From the NCBI RefSeq assembly GCF_008042035.1, contig NZ_RDBL01000010.1, positions 1-64,000 on the forward strand: DNA of 64,000 nt, read 5' to 3'. A program made the position numbers and the translations under genes. This stretch comes from Streptomyces sp. col6 (GTDB lineage Bacteria; Actinomycetota; Actinomycetes; Streptomycetales; Streptomycetaceae). The notes beneath the pieces are model-generated. The model made no database searches, was not told where the DNA came from, and was given only the letters and a program-made list of their open reading frames with translations. Below are positions 28,910 to 36,434 of this stretch, in pieces. Each line of letters opens with the position of its first letter. The first letter of the stretch is position 1.

Positions 28910-29725
28910 ATGACAAGCCCTTCGAGCCCGGCCATCGAACTACGCGGTGTCCGCAAGGCATTCCGAACGCCGTCCGGCGCGTTCCACACCGCTGTCCATG
29001 ATCTCGATCTGACCATTCAGCAGGGCGAGTTCGTCGCCGTCGTCGGCCCCACCGGCTGCGGCAAGTCCACCACGCTCACCCTCGTCAGCGGACTGGAGGA
29101 GCCGACTGAGGGCGAGGTGATGCTGTCCGGCACGCCGGTCCGGGGCATCGACGACAAGGTCGGCTTCGTCTTCCAGCAGGACGCTACGTTCCCCTGGCGG
29201 ACCGTGCTGTCCAACGTCATGGCCGGGCCGCGCTTCCGGGGCGTCCCCAAGGCGGAAGCGAGGGAGCGAGCCCGGGAGTGGCTGGCCCGCGTCGGGCTGA
29301 GCGCGTTCGAGGACCGGTACCCGCACCAGTTGTCCGGCGGCCAGCGCAAGCGGGTCGCCCTGGCCTCCACGTTCGTCAACGACCCGTCGATCCTGCTCAT
29401 GGACGAGCCGTTCTCCGCGCTCGACGTCCAGACCCGCGCCCTCATGTCCGACGAGCTGATGGAGCTGTGGGCCGGCACCGGTTCCTCCGTCGTCTTCGTC
29501 ACCCATGACCTGGAGGAGTCCATCGCGCTGGCCGACAAGGTGGTCGTCATGACGGCGGGCCCGGCCACGGTCAAGGAGGTCTTCACGATCGACCTCCCGA
29601 GGCCGCGCCGTGTCGAGTCGGTCCGGCTGGAGCCCCGGTTCGTCGAGATCTACCGCGAGATCTGGTCCTCGCTGGGCGAGGAAGTCCGCATCACCCGCGA
29701 GAGGGGTGCGCAGCATGTCGCCTGA
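28910..29725 (+). CDS. ABC transporter ATPase, SsuB/TauB/NrtD type
   Basis: A 271-aa ATPase of the sulfonate/nitrate/taurine importer class. Walker A is GPTGCGKSTT, the Q-loop is QQDATFPWRTVLSNV, the signature is LSGGQRKRVALA, Walker B is ILLMDEPFSALD and the switch His is in VTHDLEESIAL. ATG 28910 starts the conserved domain about ten residues before the first strand, although only a poor ribosome site precedes it; a leaderless or near-leaderless transcript is possible. It is the first gene of an ATPase-permease-binding protein operon, divergent from the CitA-like sensor. Its 3' end overlaps the permease start by 11 bases. Confidence 0.92.
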   Translation: MTSPSSPAIELRGVRKAFRTPSGAFHTAVHDLDLTIQQGEFVAVVGPTGCGKSTTLTLVSGLEEPTEGEVMLSGTPVRGIDDKVGFVFQQDATFPWRTVLSNVMAGPRFRGVPKAEARERAREWLARVGLSAFEDRYPHQLSGGQRKRVALASTFVNDPSILLMDEPFSALDVQTRALMSDELMELWAGTGSSVVFVTHDLEESIALADKVVVMTAGPATVKEVFTIDLPRPRRVESVRLEPRFVEIYREIWSSLGEEVRITRERGAQHVA

Positions 29726-30608
29726 CGTCACCGCCGAGGCGGCCGTCGCCAAGTCCGCCGCGACGCCGGATCCGGGTGAGGCCACCGCATCGGCCCGCAC
29801 CGAGGAGCGCGCACGGGCCGCGCGGCGCCGGCGCGGCATCGTCCTGCTGGCCCGCGCCGCCGTGCTCGTGTTCGTCCTCGGTGTCTGGGAGTGGTTCTCG
29901 CGTGCCGGGATCATCGACCCGTTCAACTTCTCGATGCCCTCGAAGATCTGGGACCAGATCCAGCAGTGGGCGCTGCACGGCACCCCGCAGGGCTCGCTGC
30001 TCGAACAGATCTGGTACACGCTCTACGAGGCGCTGCTCGGCTGGGTCGTGGGCGTCATCGCCGGTGTGGTGCTCGGTATCGCGCTCGGCCGTGTCCGCTT
30101 CCTGGCCGACGTGCTGGGCCCGTACATCAAGGTGCTCAACGCCCTGCCCCGTATCGTCCTGGCCCCGATCTTCCTCATCTGGTTCGGCCTCGGCCCGGCG
30201 TCGAAGGTCGCCTCCGCCGTCGTCCTCGTCTTCTTCCCGGTCTTCTTCAACGCCTTCCAGGGCGCCCGGGAGGTCGACCGCCACCTCATCGACAACGCCC
30301 GCATCCTCGGGGCCCGTGACCGCCAGGTCACCTTCCAGGTCGTCATCCCCGCCGCGACCTCGTGGATCTTCACCAGCCTCCACGTCAGCTTCGGGTTCGC
30401 CCTGATCGGCGCCATCGTCGGCGAGTACATCGGCGCGACCAAGGGCATCGGCCTGCTCGTCTCCGCCTCGCAGGGCACCTTCAACTCCGCCGGGGTGTAC
30501 GCGGCGATGGTCATCCTCGCCGTCGTCGCGCTGCTCGCCGAAGGCGTACTCACCTTCCTCGAGAACAAGCTCTTCCGCTGGAAGCCCGCCGCCGATGAAT
30601 CCCGCTGA
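29715..30608 (+). CDS. ABC transporter permease, SsuC/TauC type
   Basis: A 297-aa permease. A charged N-terminus of about 40 residues precedes six membrane helices. The cytoplasmic loop VDRHLIDNARILGARDRQVTFQVVIPAA is the EAA-type contact for the ATPase. ATG 29715 has GAGAGGGG about nine bases upstream, inside the ATPase gene. The class imports sulfonates, nitrate, bicarbonate or thiamine precursors; the substrate depends on the binding protein. Confidence 0.92.
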   Translation: MSPDVTAEAAVAKSAATPDPGEATASARTEERARAARRRRGIVLLARAAVLVFVLGVWEWFSRAGIIDPFNFSMPSKIWDQIQQWALHGTPQGSLLEQIWYTLYEALLGWVVGVIAGVVLGIALGRVRFLADVLGPYIKVLNALPRIVLAPIFLIWFGLGPASKVASAVVLVFFPVFFNAFQGAREVDRHLIDNARILGARDRQVTFQVVIPAATSWIFTSLHVSFGFALIGAIVGEYIGATKGIGLLVSASQGTFNSAGVYAAMVILAVVALLAEGVLTFLENKLFRWKPAADESR

Positions 30609-30651
30609 ACCCTTCCGCCACCGCAGCACGTCCCGCCCCCAGGAGCCGCAC

Positions 30652-31707
30652 ATGCCCCGCCGTCATCCGGCCGCCCGACTCGCCGCCCTCACCGCCACCA
30701 TCGCCGTACTCGCCGCCCTCGGCGGTTGCGCCGACGAGGTCTCCTCCCACGCCTCCGACGGTGGTTCGGGCGGGAAGGGGCCCAAGGTGAAGATCATGGT
30801 CGGCGGGATCGACAAGGTCATCTACCTGCCCGCGATGCTGTCGCAGCGCCTGGGCTACTTCAGGGACGAGGGCGTCAACGTCGAGCTGCTGAGCGAGCCC
30901 GCCGGCATCGATGCCACGACCTCCCTGGTCGCCGGGAACGTCCAGGGTGTCGTCGGGTTCTACGACCACACCCTCGACCTGCAGACCAAGGGCAAGTCCG
31001 TCGAGTCCGTGGTGCAGCTGGCCCAGACGCCGGGCGAGGTCGAGATCGTCTCCAACAAGGCGGCGGACGGCCTCAAGTCGCCCAAGGACTTCGCCGGCAA
31101 GAAGCTGGGCGTGACCGGGCTCGGTTCCTCCACCGACTTCCTCACCAAGTACCTGGGCGTCCACGACGGGGTGGGCGTCGACAAGTTCACCAATGTCGCT
31201 GTCGGCGCCGGCCAGACCTTCATCTCCGCCCTGCAGCAGGGATCCATTGACGGCGGTATGACCACCGACCCGACCGTGGCGCAGATCCTCGACAAGAAGA
31301 TCGGCAAGGTGCTGGTCGACATGCGCACCCCGGAGGGCTCCCGGCAGGCGCTCGGCGGGCTCTACCCGTCGTCGAGCCTGTACATGAACACCGACTGGGT
31401 CGACGGGCACAAGGACACGGTGCAGAAGCTCGCCAACGCCTTCGTACGCACCCTGAAGTGGATGTCCACGCACAGCGCGAAGGAGATCGCGGCGAAGATG
31501 CCCGGCGACTACGCGCAGGGGGGCGAGGGGCTCTACGCCCAGGCCATCGAGAGCACGCTGCCGATGTTCACGAAGGACGGCACGATGCCGGCCGACGGCC
31601 CCGCGACGGTGCAGCGCGTACTCAAGGCCTTCAACCCGAACCTGAAGAACGCCACGATCGACCTGGAGAAGACGTACACGACCGAGTTCACGCGGAAGGC
31701 CCGCTGA
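30652..31707 (+). CDS. NMT1/SsuA-like substrate-binding lipoprotein
   Basis: A 351-aa lipoprotein that binds substrate for the two preceding subunits. The signal peptide ends in the lipobox LGGC (Cys23). The mature sequence KVKIMVGGIDKVIYLPAMLSQRLGYFRDEGVNVELL is the standard start of NMT1/THI5/SsuA-like proteins, and KSPKDFAGKKLGVTGLGSSTDF is a family landmark. ATG 30652 has AGGAG six bases before it; the frame extends upstream into the permease end. The ligand is uncertain: sulfonate, aromatic acid or pyrimidine precursor are all possible, and the divergent CitA-type sensor points towards an organic acid. Confidence 0.9.
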   Translation: MPRRHPAARLAALTATIAVLAALGGCADEVSSHASDGGSGGKGPKVKIMVGGIDKVIYLPAMLSQRLGYFRDEGVNVELLSEPAGIDATTSLVAGNVQGVVGFYDHTLDLQTKGKSVESVVQLAQTPGEVEIVSNKAADGLKSPKDFAGKKLGVTGLGSSTDFLTKYLGVHDGVGVDKFTNVAVGAGQTFISALQQGSIDGGMTTDPTVAQILDKKIGKVLVDMRTPEGSRQALGGLYPSSSLYMNTDWVDGHKDTVQKLANAFVRTLKWMSTHSAKEIAAKMPGDYAQGGEGLYAQAIESTLPMFTKDGTMPADGPATVQRVLKAFNPNLKNATIDLEKTYTTEFTRKAR

Positions 31708-31708
31708 C

Positions 31709-31777
31709 CGGCACGATCGCGCCACGAGCCCGCCGGGCCCCGAGAGGGGACGGCGGGCTCGTGGCGCGATCGTGCCG
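31709..31777. terminator. 27-bp perfect-stem terminator
   Basis: The arms 31709-31735 and 31751-31777 are exact inverse complements over 27 bases (left arm starts CGGCACGATCGCGCC). The 15-base loop itself can fold (CCCC gaga GGGG). It starts two bases after the binding-protein stop and insulates it from the following iron-regulated importer. Confidence 0.9.
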
Positions 31778-31827
31778 CCGGGAGGGGCTTCCCCCGCCCC
31801 GTGCCGATTCCGTGGACAACGTTCGCA

Positions 31828-31846
31828 TAAGGTGAGGCTCGCCTAA
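31828..31846 (+). promoter_or_regulatory. Iron box (DmdR/IdeR) before siderophore importer 1
   Basis: TAAGGTGAGGCTCGCCTAA matches the 19-bp actinobacterial iron box (consensus close to TTAGGTTAGGCTAACCTAA), 35 bases upstream of the lipoprotein start. It predicts repression by Fe-loaded DmdR. Confidence 0.88.
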
Positions 31847-31881
31847 TCTTTCAAAGGTGAACAAAACGAGGAGACACACTC

Positions 31882-32928
31882 ATGTCATATCGGCGCCGCG
31901 GTTCAGCCGCAGTCGCTCTGGCCGTCGCTGCCGCCCTGTCACTGGCCGCGTGCGGCGCCGATTCCTCCGGCAAGGACGGGAACGCGTCCTCGCAGGGCTC
32001 GGGCAAGGAATCGAAGTCGGTCGCCAAGGGCGGCAAGGACTTCGGCGACGCGGCCGCGAAGACCGCGGCCCTCGGCACGGACGCGAAGCCCGGCCAGTGG
32101 CCGCGTACGGTCAAGCACGCCATGGGCAGCACCGAGATCAAGGAGCAGCCCAAGCGCGTGGTCGTGCTCGACGTCGGTGAGCTCGACAATGTGGTCTCAC
32201 TGGGGGTGAAGCCCGTCGGTCTCGCCCCGACCGAGGGATCGCCGGAGCTGCCGTCGTACCTCAAGAAGGACGCGGGCACCCCGAAGAACATCGGCACGAT
32301 CAACAGCCTCAACCTGGAGGCGATCGCCGCGCTCAAGCCCGACCTGATCCTGGGCAGCCAGCTGCGCGCCGCCAACTCCTACGACGAGCTGTCGCAGATC
32401 GCGCCCACCGTCTTCTCCATCCGGCCCGGCTTCACCTGGAAGGAGAACTACCTCCTCAACGCCGCCGCGCTGGACCGGACGGCGCAGGCCGAGGCGAACC
32501 TCGCCGCGTACAAGAAGAAGGCGAAGGCCCTCGGGGACGAGCTGGGGGCCCACAAGCCCACCGTGTCGATGGTCCGCTACCTGCCCGACGGCCTGATCCG
32601 GCTCTACGCCAACGACTCCTTCATCGGCACCATCCTCAAGGACGTCGGCATTCCGCGCCCCGAGAACCAGGACATCGCCGACCTGGCCGCCGAGGTCAGC
32701 GCCGAGAACATCGACCAGGCCGACGCCGACTACATCTTCACGGGCGTCTACGGCGACGCGAAGGCCACCGACAAGAGCAAGGCGCAGGCCAACCCGCTCT
32801 GGAAGAACCTGAAGGCGGTCAAGGACGGCCACGCCTACGACGTGCCCGACGAGACCTGGTACCTGGGACTCGGTGTCACTGCCGCCGACGTGGTGCTCGA
32901 CGACCTGAAGAAGTACCTGACGGCCTGA
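31882..32928 (+). CDS. Iron-siderophore-binding lipoprotein (importer 1)
   Basis: A 348-aa FecB/FepB-type class III binding protein. The signal peptide ends in lipobox LAAC (Cys24), then a long Ser/Gly/Lys linker and the lobes joined by a rigid helix. Landmarks are QPKRVVVLDVGELDNVVSLGVKPVGL, NLEAIAALKPDLILG and DETWYLGLGVTAADVVLDDL. It captures ferric siderophore outside the membrane for the two FecCD permeases that follow. An iron box lies directly upstream. Whether it recognises the product of the NRPS cluster 9 kb to the right or a foreign siderophore is unknown. Confidence 0.93.
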   Translation: MSYRRRGSAAVALAVAAALSLAACGADSSGKDGNASSQGSGKESKSVAKGGKDFGDAAAKTAALGTDAKPGQWPRTVKHAMGSTEIKEQPKRVVVLDVGELDNVVSLGVKPVGLAPTEGSPELPSYLKKDAGTPKNIGTINSLNLEAIAALKPDLILGSQLRAANSYDELSQIAPTVFSIRPGFTWKENYLLNAAALDRTAQAEANLAAYKKKAKALGDELGAHKPTVSMVRYLPDGLIRLYANDSFIGTILKDVGIPRPENQDIADLAAEVSAENIDQADADYIFTGVYGDAKATDKSKAQANPLWKNLKAVKDGHAYDVPDETWYLGLGVTAADVVLDDLKKYLTA

Positions 32929-32967
32929 GGGCCCGGGACAGCCGAGAAGAGAGAGTGAGCCCGGTGC

Positions 32968-33978
32968 ATGCCGCCCCCTGACCTCAACCGCCGACGGGCC
33001 GCCTGGCTGCTGGCCGGCGTGGCGATGCTGCTGCTCGCCGTACTCCTGAGCCTCACCGTCGGCAGCCGGCAGGTCGCGCCGGGCGACGCGCTCCAGGCCC
33101 TGTTCCACGACGGCGGGAGCGACGACGCCCAGGTGGTGCGTGCGCTGCGCGTACCCCGGACGGTGATCGGTGTGCTCGCGGGCGCCGCGCTCGCTCTCGC
33201 GGGCGCGGTCATGCAGGGCATCACCCGCAACCCCATCGCGGAACCCGGCATCCTCGGCGTCGGCCAGGGCGCCTCGGTGGGCGTGGTGACCGCGATCGCG
33301 TTCTTCGGGGTGCACTCGCTGAACGGCTACGTGTGGTTCGCGTTCGGCGGCGCCGCGCTGGCCGGGGTGGCGGTCTATGCCGTCGCCAGCGGCGGCCGGG
33401 GCGGCGCGTCGCCCGTCAAGCTCGCGCTGGCGGGGGCCGCGATGAACGCGTTCCTCGCCTCGCTCGTGTCCGGGATCGCCACCACCAACGCCCGCGCCCT
33501 CGACGAGTTCCGCTTCTGGCAGGTCGGCTCGCTCGGCGGGCGCGACGGCGAAGTGATCCGTCAGGTGTGGCCGTTCATCCTGATCGGAATCGTCCTGGTC
33601 GCGGCGCTCGCCCGCGGCCTGGACGCGCTCGCCCTCGGCGACGACGCCGCGCGGAACCTCGGCAACAACGTCGGACGCCTGAGGATCCTCGGCGCGCTCG
33701 GGGCGACCGTGCTCACCGGGGCCGCCGTGGCCTCGGTCGGCCCGATCGCCTTCACCGGTCTGGCCGTTCCGCACATCGCCCGCGCGCTGGTGGGCACGGC
33801 CCACCGCTGGGTACTGCCGCTGGCGGCCCTGCTGGGCCCGGTGATGCTCCTCGGCTCCGACGTGCTCGGCCGCGTCCTCTTCCCGCCCTCGGAGGTGCCG
33901 GTGGCCGTCATGACCGCCCTGATCGGTGTGCCGTTCCTGATCGCGCTGGTCCGGCGCCGGACGGTGGTGGCCGCGTGA
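32968..33978 (+). CDS. FecCD-family siderophore permease (importer 1, first)
   Basis: A 336-aa ten-helix permease of the BtuC/FecCD family. The motif LAGAVMQGITRNPIAEPGILGVGQGA is diagnostic, and GDDAARNLGNNVGRLRILG is the cytoplasmic loop contacting the ATPase. ATG 32968 lies after a GAGAGAG purine tract. Its stop overlaps the GTG of the partner permease (GTGA), so it forms a heterodimer with the next product. Confidence 0.92.
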   Translation: MPPPDLNRRRAAWLLAGVAMLLLAVLLSLTVGSRQVAPGDALQALFHDGGSDDAQVVRALRVPRTVIGVLAGAALALAGAVMQGITRNPIAEPGILGVGQGASVGVVTAIAFFGVHSLNGYVWFAFGGAALAGVAVYAVASGGRGGASPVKLALAGAAMNAFLASLVSGIATTNARALDEFRFWQVGSLGGRDGEVIRQVWPFILIGIVLVAALARGLDALALGDDAARNLGNNVGRLRILGALGATVLTGAAVASVGPIAFTGLAVPHIARALVGTAHRWVLPLAALLGPVMLLGSDVLGRVLFPPSEVPVAVMTALIGVPFLIALVRRRTVVAA

Positions 33979-35054
33979 GCAAGCTCGAAGCCGCCGTCGC
34001 GCCGCGTCTGCGCCCCGTCGGGCATGCCGTGCTGCGGCGCGGGCGGGCGAGTTTCCTCGTGCACCGCCGGGCGGCCGTCGTCGCCGCGGCGCTCACGGTG
34101 CTGCTGGCGTGCGCGGTCGTGGCGTACCTCTGCGTCGGTGAGTCGTTCGTGACGCCGTCGGAGGTTGTACGCGTCCTGCTCGGCCGCCCCAGCCCGGACG
34201 AACTCGTCGTGGGCACCCTGCGGTTGCCGCGTCTGGTCGTGGGCCTCCTCGCGGGCGCCGCGTTCGGTGTCGCCGGGGCGCTGGTGCAGACCGTCGCCCG
34301 CAACCCGCTCGCCAGTCCCGACGTCATCGGCGTCACACACGGGGCGGGGGCGGCCACGGTGGCCGCACTGAGCTTCAACGCCGTCGCCGCCGACGCGCTG
34401 CCCTACGTCTCCGTCGCCGGCGGCCTGGCGGCGGCCCTGCTCGTGTACGTCTTCGCCTGGCGCGGCGGGCTGCACTCCTCCCGCTTCGTCCTGGTCGGCA
34501 TCGGGGTGTCGGTAGCGCTCGGCTCGCTGACCCAGCTGCTGCTGACCAAGGGCGACTATCTGGTGGCCCAGCAGGCCAAGGTCTGGCTGACGGGCTCGCT
34601 CAACAGCCGGGGCTACGAGGAGGCAGGGCCGCTCGTCGTCGTCCTTCTGGCGGGCATCCCGGCGGCCGTGTGGGCGGCGCGGGCACAGCGCAGCGCGTCC
34701 TTCGACGACGACACGGCCACCGCGCTCGGCGTGCGCCTGGGCCGGGTCCGGCTCGGGCTGACCGCACTCGGCGTCGTCCTGGCGTCGGTGGCCACCGGCG
34801 CGGTGGGACCGGTCGACTTCGTCGCGCTGCTCGCCCCGCAGATCGCGCGCCGGCTCACCCGCACCGCCCAGACCCCGCTGCTGTCCTCGGCCCTCGCCGG
34901 GGCGCTGATCGTCGTGGTCGCGGACCTGCTGGCCCGCCGTCTGTTCTCCCCGATCGAGCTGCCGACCGGGGTCCTCACCGCCGTGGTGGGCGCCCCGTAC
35001 CTGATGTGGCTCATCGTCCGTACCCGCAGCCGTTACGGAGGCACCTCGTCATGA
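33975..35054 (+). CDS. FecCD-family siderophore permease (importer 1, second)
   Basis: A 359-aa partner permease starting at GTG 33975 inside the previous stop. A basic N-terminus ([20 protein letters not shown]) precedes the first helix; [27 protein letters not shown] is the family motif and [16 protein letters not shown] the ATPase-contact loop. Its stop overlaps the ATPase start (ATGA). The frame is also open upstream through the other permease gene, but only the part from 33975 has family similarity. Confidence 0.92.
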   Translation: MSKLEAAVAPRLRPVGHAVLRRGRASFLVHRRAAVVAAALTVLLACAVVAYLCVGESFVTPSEVVRVLLGRPSPDELVVGTLRLPRLVVGLLAGAAFGVAGALVQTVARNPLASPDVIGVTHGAGAATVAALSFNAVAADALPYVSVAGGLAAALLVYVFAWRGGLHSSRFVLVGIGVSVALGSLTQLLLTKGDYLVAQQAKVWLTGSLNSRGYEEAGPLVVVLLAGIPAAVWAARAQRSASFDDDTATALGVRLGRVRLGLTALGVVLASVATGAVGPVDFVALLAPQIARRLTRTAQTPLLSSALAGALIVVVADLLARRLFSPIELPTGVLTAVVGAPYLMWLIVRTRSRYGGTSS

Positions 35055-35887
35055 GCCGTCCGCCCGCCAGCCGCCTCTCGGCGCACGATCTGACCTTGGC
35101 CTACGAGGACCGCACCGTCGTCGAGGGCCTGGACATGGAGATCCCCGACGGTAGGGTCACCATCGTCGTCGGGCCCAACGCCTGCGGAAAATCCACCCTC
35201 CTGCGGGCGCTCGGCCGGCTCCTCAAGCCGCGGCGCGGCACCGTACTGCTGGACGGCGCCGAACTCGCCGGGCTCCCGGCCAAGGAGATCGCGCGGACCG
35301 TCGGCGTGCTGCCGCAGTCGCCCACACCGCCCGACGGCATCACCGTCGCAGACCTCGTTGCCCGGGGCCGCCAGCCGCACCAGAAGTGGTGGCAGCAGTG
35401 GTCGGACGCCGACGAGCACGCCGTGGGCGAGGCTCTGGAGCGTACGAACACGGCAGGACTCGCCGACCGGCCGGTGGACGAACTCTCCGGCGGCCAGCGC
35501 CAGCGCGTGTGGATCGCCATGGCCCTGGCGCAGGACACCGAAATTCTGCTGCTCGACGAGCCCACGACGTACTTGGACGTCGCCCACCAGGTGGAGGTGC
35601 TGGACCTGGTACGCCGTCTCAACCTGGAACGCAGGCGCACCGTCGTCGCCGTGCTCCACGACCTCAACCAGGCGGTCCGGTACGCCGATCACCTCGTCGC
35701 GATGAAGGACGGGCGCATCGTCGCGCAGGGGGCGCCGGACGAGGTCGTCACCACGGAGATGGTCCAAGAGGTCTTCGGGCTGTCGTCCGTCATCATTCCG
35801 GATCCCGTCACCGGCGGCCGCCTCGTCGTGCCGGGCTACAGCTGGCAGCCCTCGCCCCCGCCGACGGAGAAGACGCACGCCCACTGA
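35051..35887 (+). CDS. Iron-siderophore ABC ATPase (importer 1)
   Basis: A 278-aa FepC/FecE-type ATPase. Walker A is [11 protein letters not shown], the signature [17 protein letters not shown], Walker [13 protein letters not shown], and the switch His is in [14 protein letters not shown]. The C-terminal part ends with a Pro-rich tail. ATG 35051 overlaps the permease stop by four bases, completing a four-gene importer under a single iron box. Confidence 0.93.
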   Translation: MSRPPASRLSAHDLTLAYEDRTVVEGLDMEIPDGRVTIVVGPNACGKSTLLRALGRLLKPRRGTVLLDGAELAGLPAKEIARTVGVLPQSPTPPDGITVADLVARGRQPHQKWWQQWSDADEHAVGEALERTNTAGLADRPVDELSGGQRQRVWIAMALAQDTEILLLDEPTTYLDVAHQVEVLDLVRRLNLERRRTVVAVLHDLNQAVRYADHLVAMKDGRIVAQGAPDEVVTTEMVQEVFGLSSVIIPDPVTGGRLVVPGYSWQPSPPPTEKTHAH

Positions 35888-35950
35888 CCGGGATGGGCAG
35901 CCCCGGTTTCCTGGGCCGGCAGGAGGGCGGGACATAGCTCCGGGGCCTGC

Positions 35951-35985
35951 GCGGCCCCCGGTCCGCGCCGTGAACCGGGGGCCGC
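35951..35985. terminator. Stem-loop terminator after importer 1
   Basis: A perfect 12-bp stem (GCGGCCCCCGGT with its complement at 35974-35985) and an 11-base loop lie 63 bases past the ATPase stop and just before the convergent small-protein gene. Confidence 0.78.
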
Positions 35986-36012
35986 CATCGCGTCGGTGGC
36001 GAGGAGGAACAC

Positions 36013-36333
36013 TCAGCAGAGTGCCAGCCCGTCGAACTGCGGCGCGAGGCCGCGCTTGGTCTTGAACTTCTGTCCGGGCTTGAGGGTGTTGCAGTCGGAA
36101 TCGGGGGCGAAGGACCACACGACCTTGACCCGCTTCGTCGTGGAGCACTTGTTCGTCACATAGGCCGTCTTCGAGATGGTGCCCTTGTCGACGTTGACCT
36201 TGACGCAGGTGGGGGCCGCTGCACTCGCCCGGACGGCGGGGGCCGCGGCGTGAGCCGTACCACTCGTGGCCAGTAGGGCGGCGCCGGTCGCCGCCACGGC
36301 TATGAATCGCTTTGCACGCGAGGGAATTCGCAC
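36013..36333 (-). CDS. Small secreted four-cysteine protein (possibly tendamistat-like)
   Basis: A 106-aa secreted protein starting at GTG 36333, with CTGGAG seven bases before it. The signal peptide runs from RIPSRAKRF to SGTAHA. The mature part has exactly four cysteines: C-x20-C-x18-C-x25-C. RVKVVWSFAPDSDCNTLKPGQ resembles the TVKVVYEDDTEGLCYAVAPGQ region of the alpha-amylase inhibitor tendamistat, and the Cys spacing (16, 18 and 28 there) is similar, so a two-disulfide beta-sandwich is plausible. The Trp-Arg-Tyr triad of tendamistat is not present, so inhibition of amylase is not predicted. Such proteins are common and uncharacterised in streptomycetes. Confidence 0.72.
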   Translation of the reverse strand: MRIPSRAKRFIAVAATGAALLATSGTAHAAAPAVRASAAAPTCVKVNVDKGTISKTAYVTNKCSTTKRVKVVWSFAPDSDCNTLKPGQKFKTKRGLAPQFDGLALC

Positions 36334-36434
36334 TCGACAACTCCAGGATCGTTGCTTGTCGGGACTGCTGAGCACTGTAGGCCACCCGTGGGGTCCGGTC
36401 GCTTGATCGTCCCGGTGCGGGGTAGCGAAGGGAC

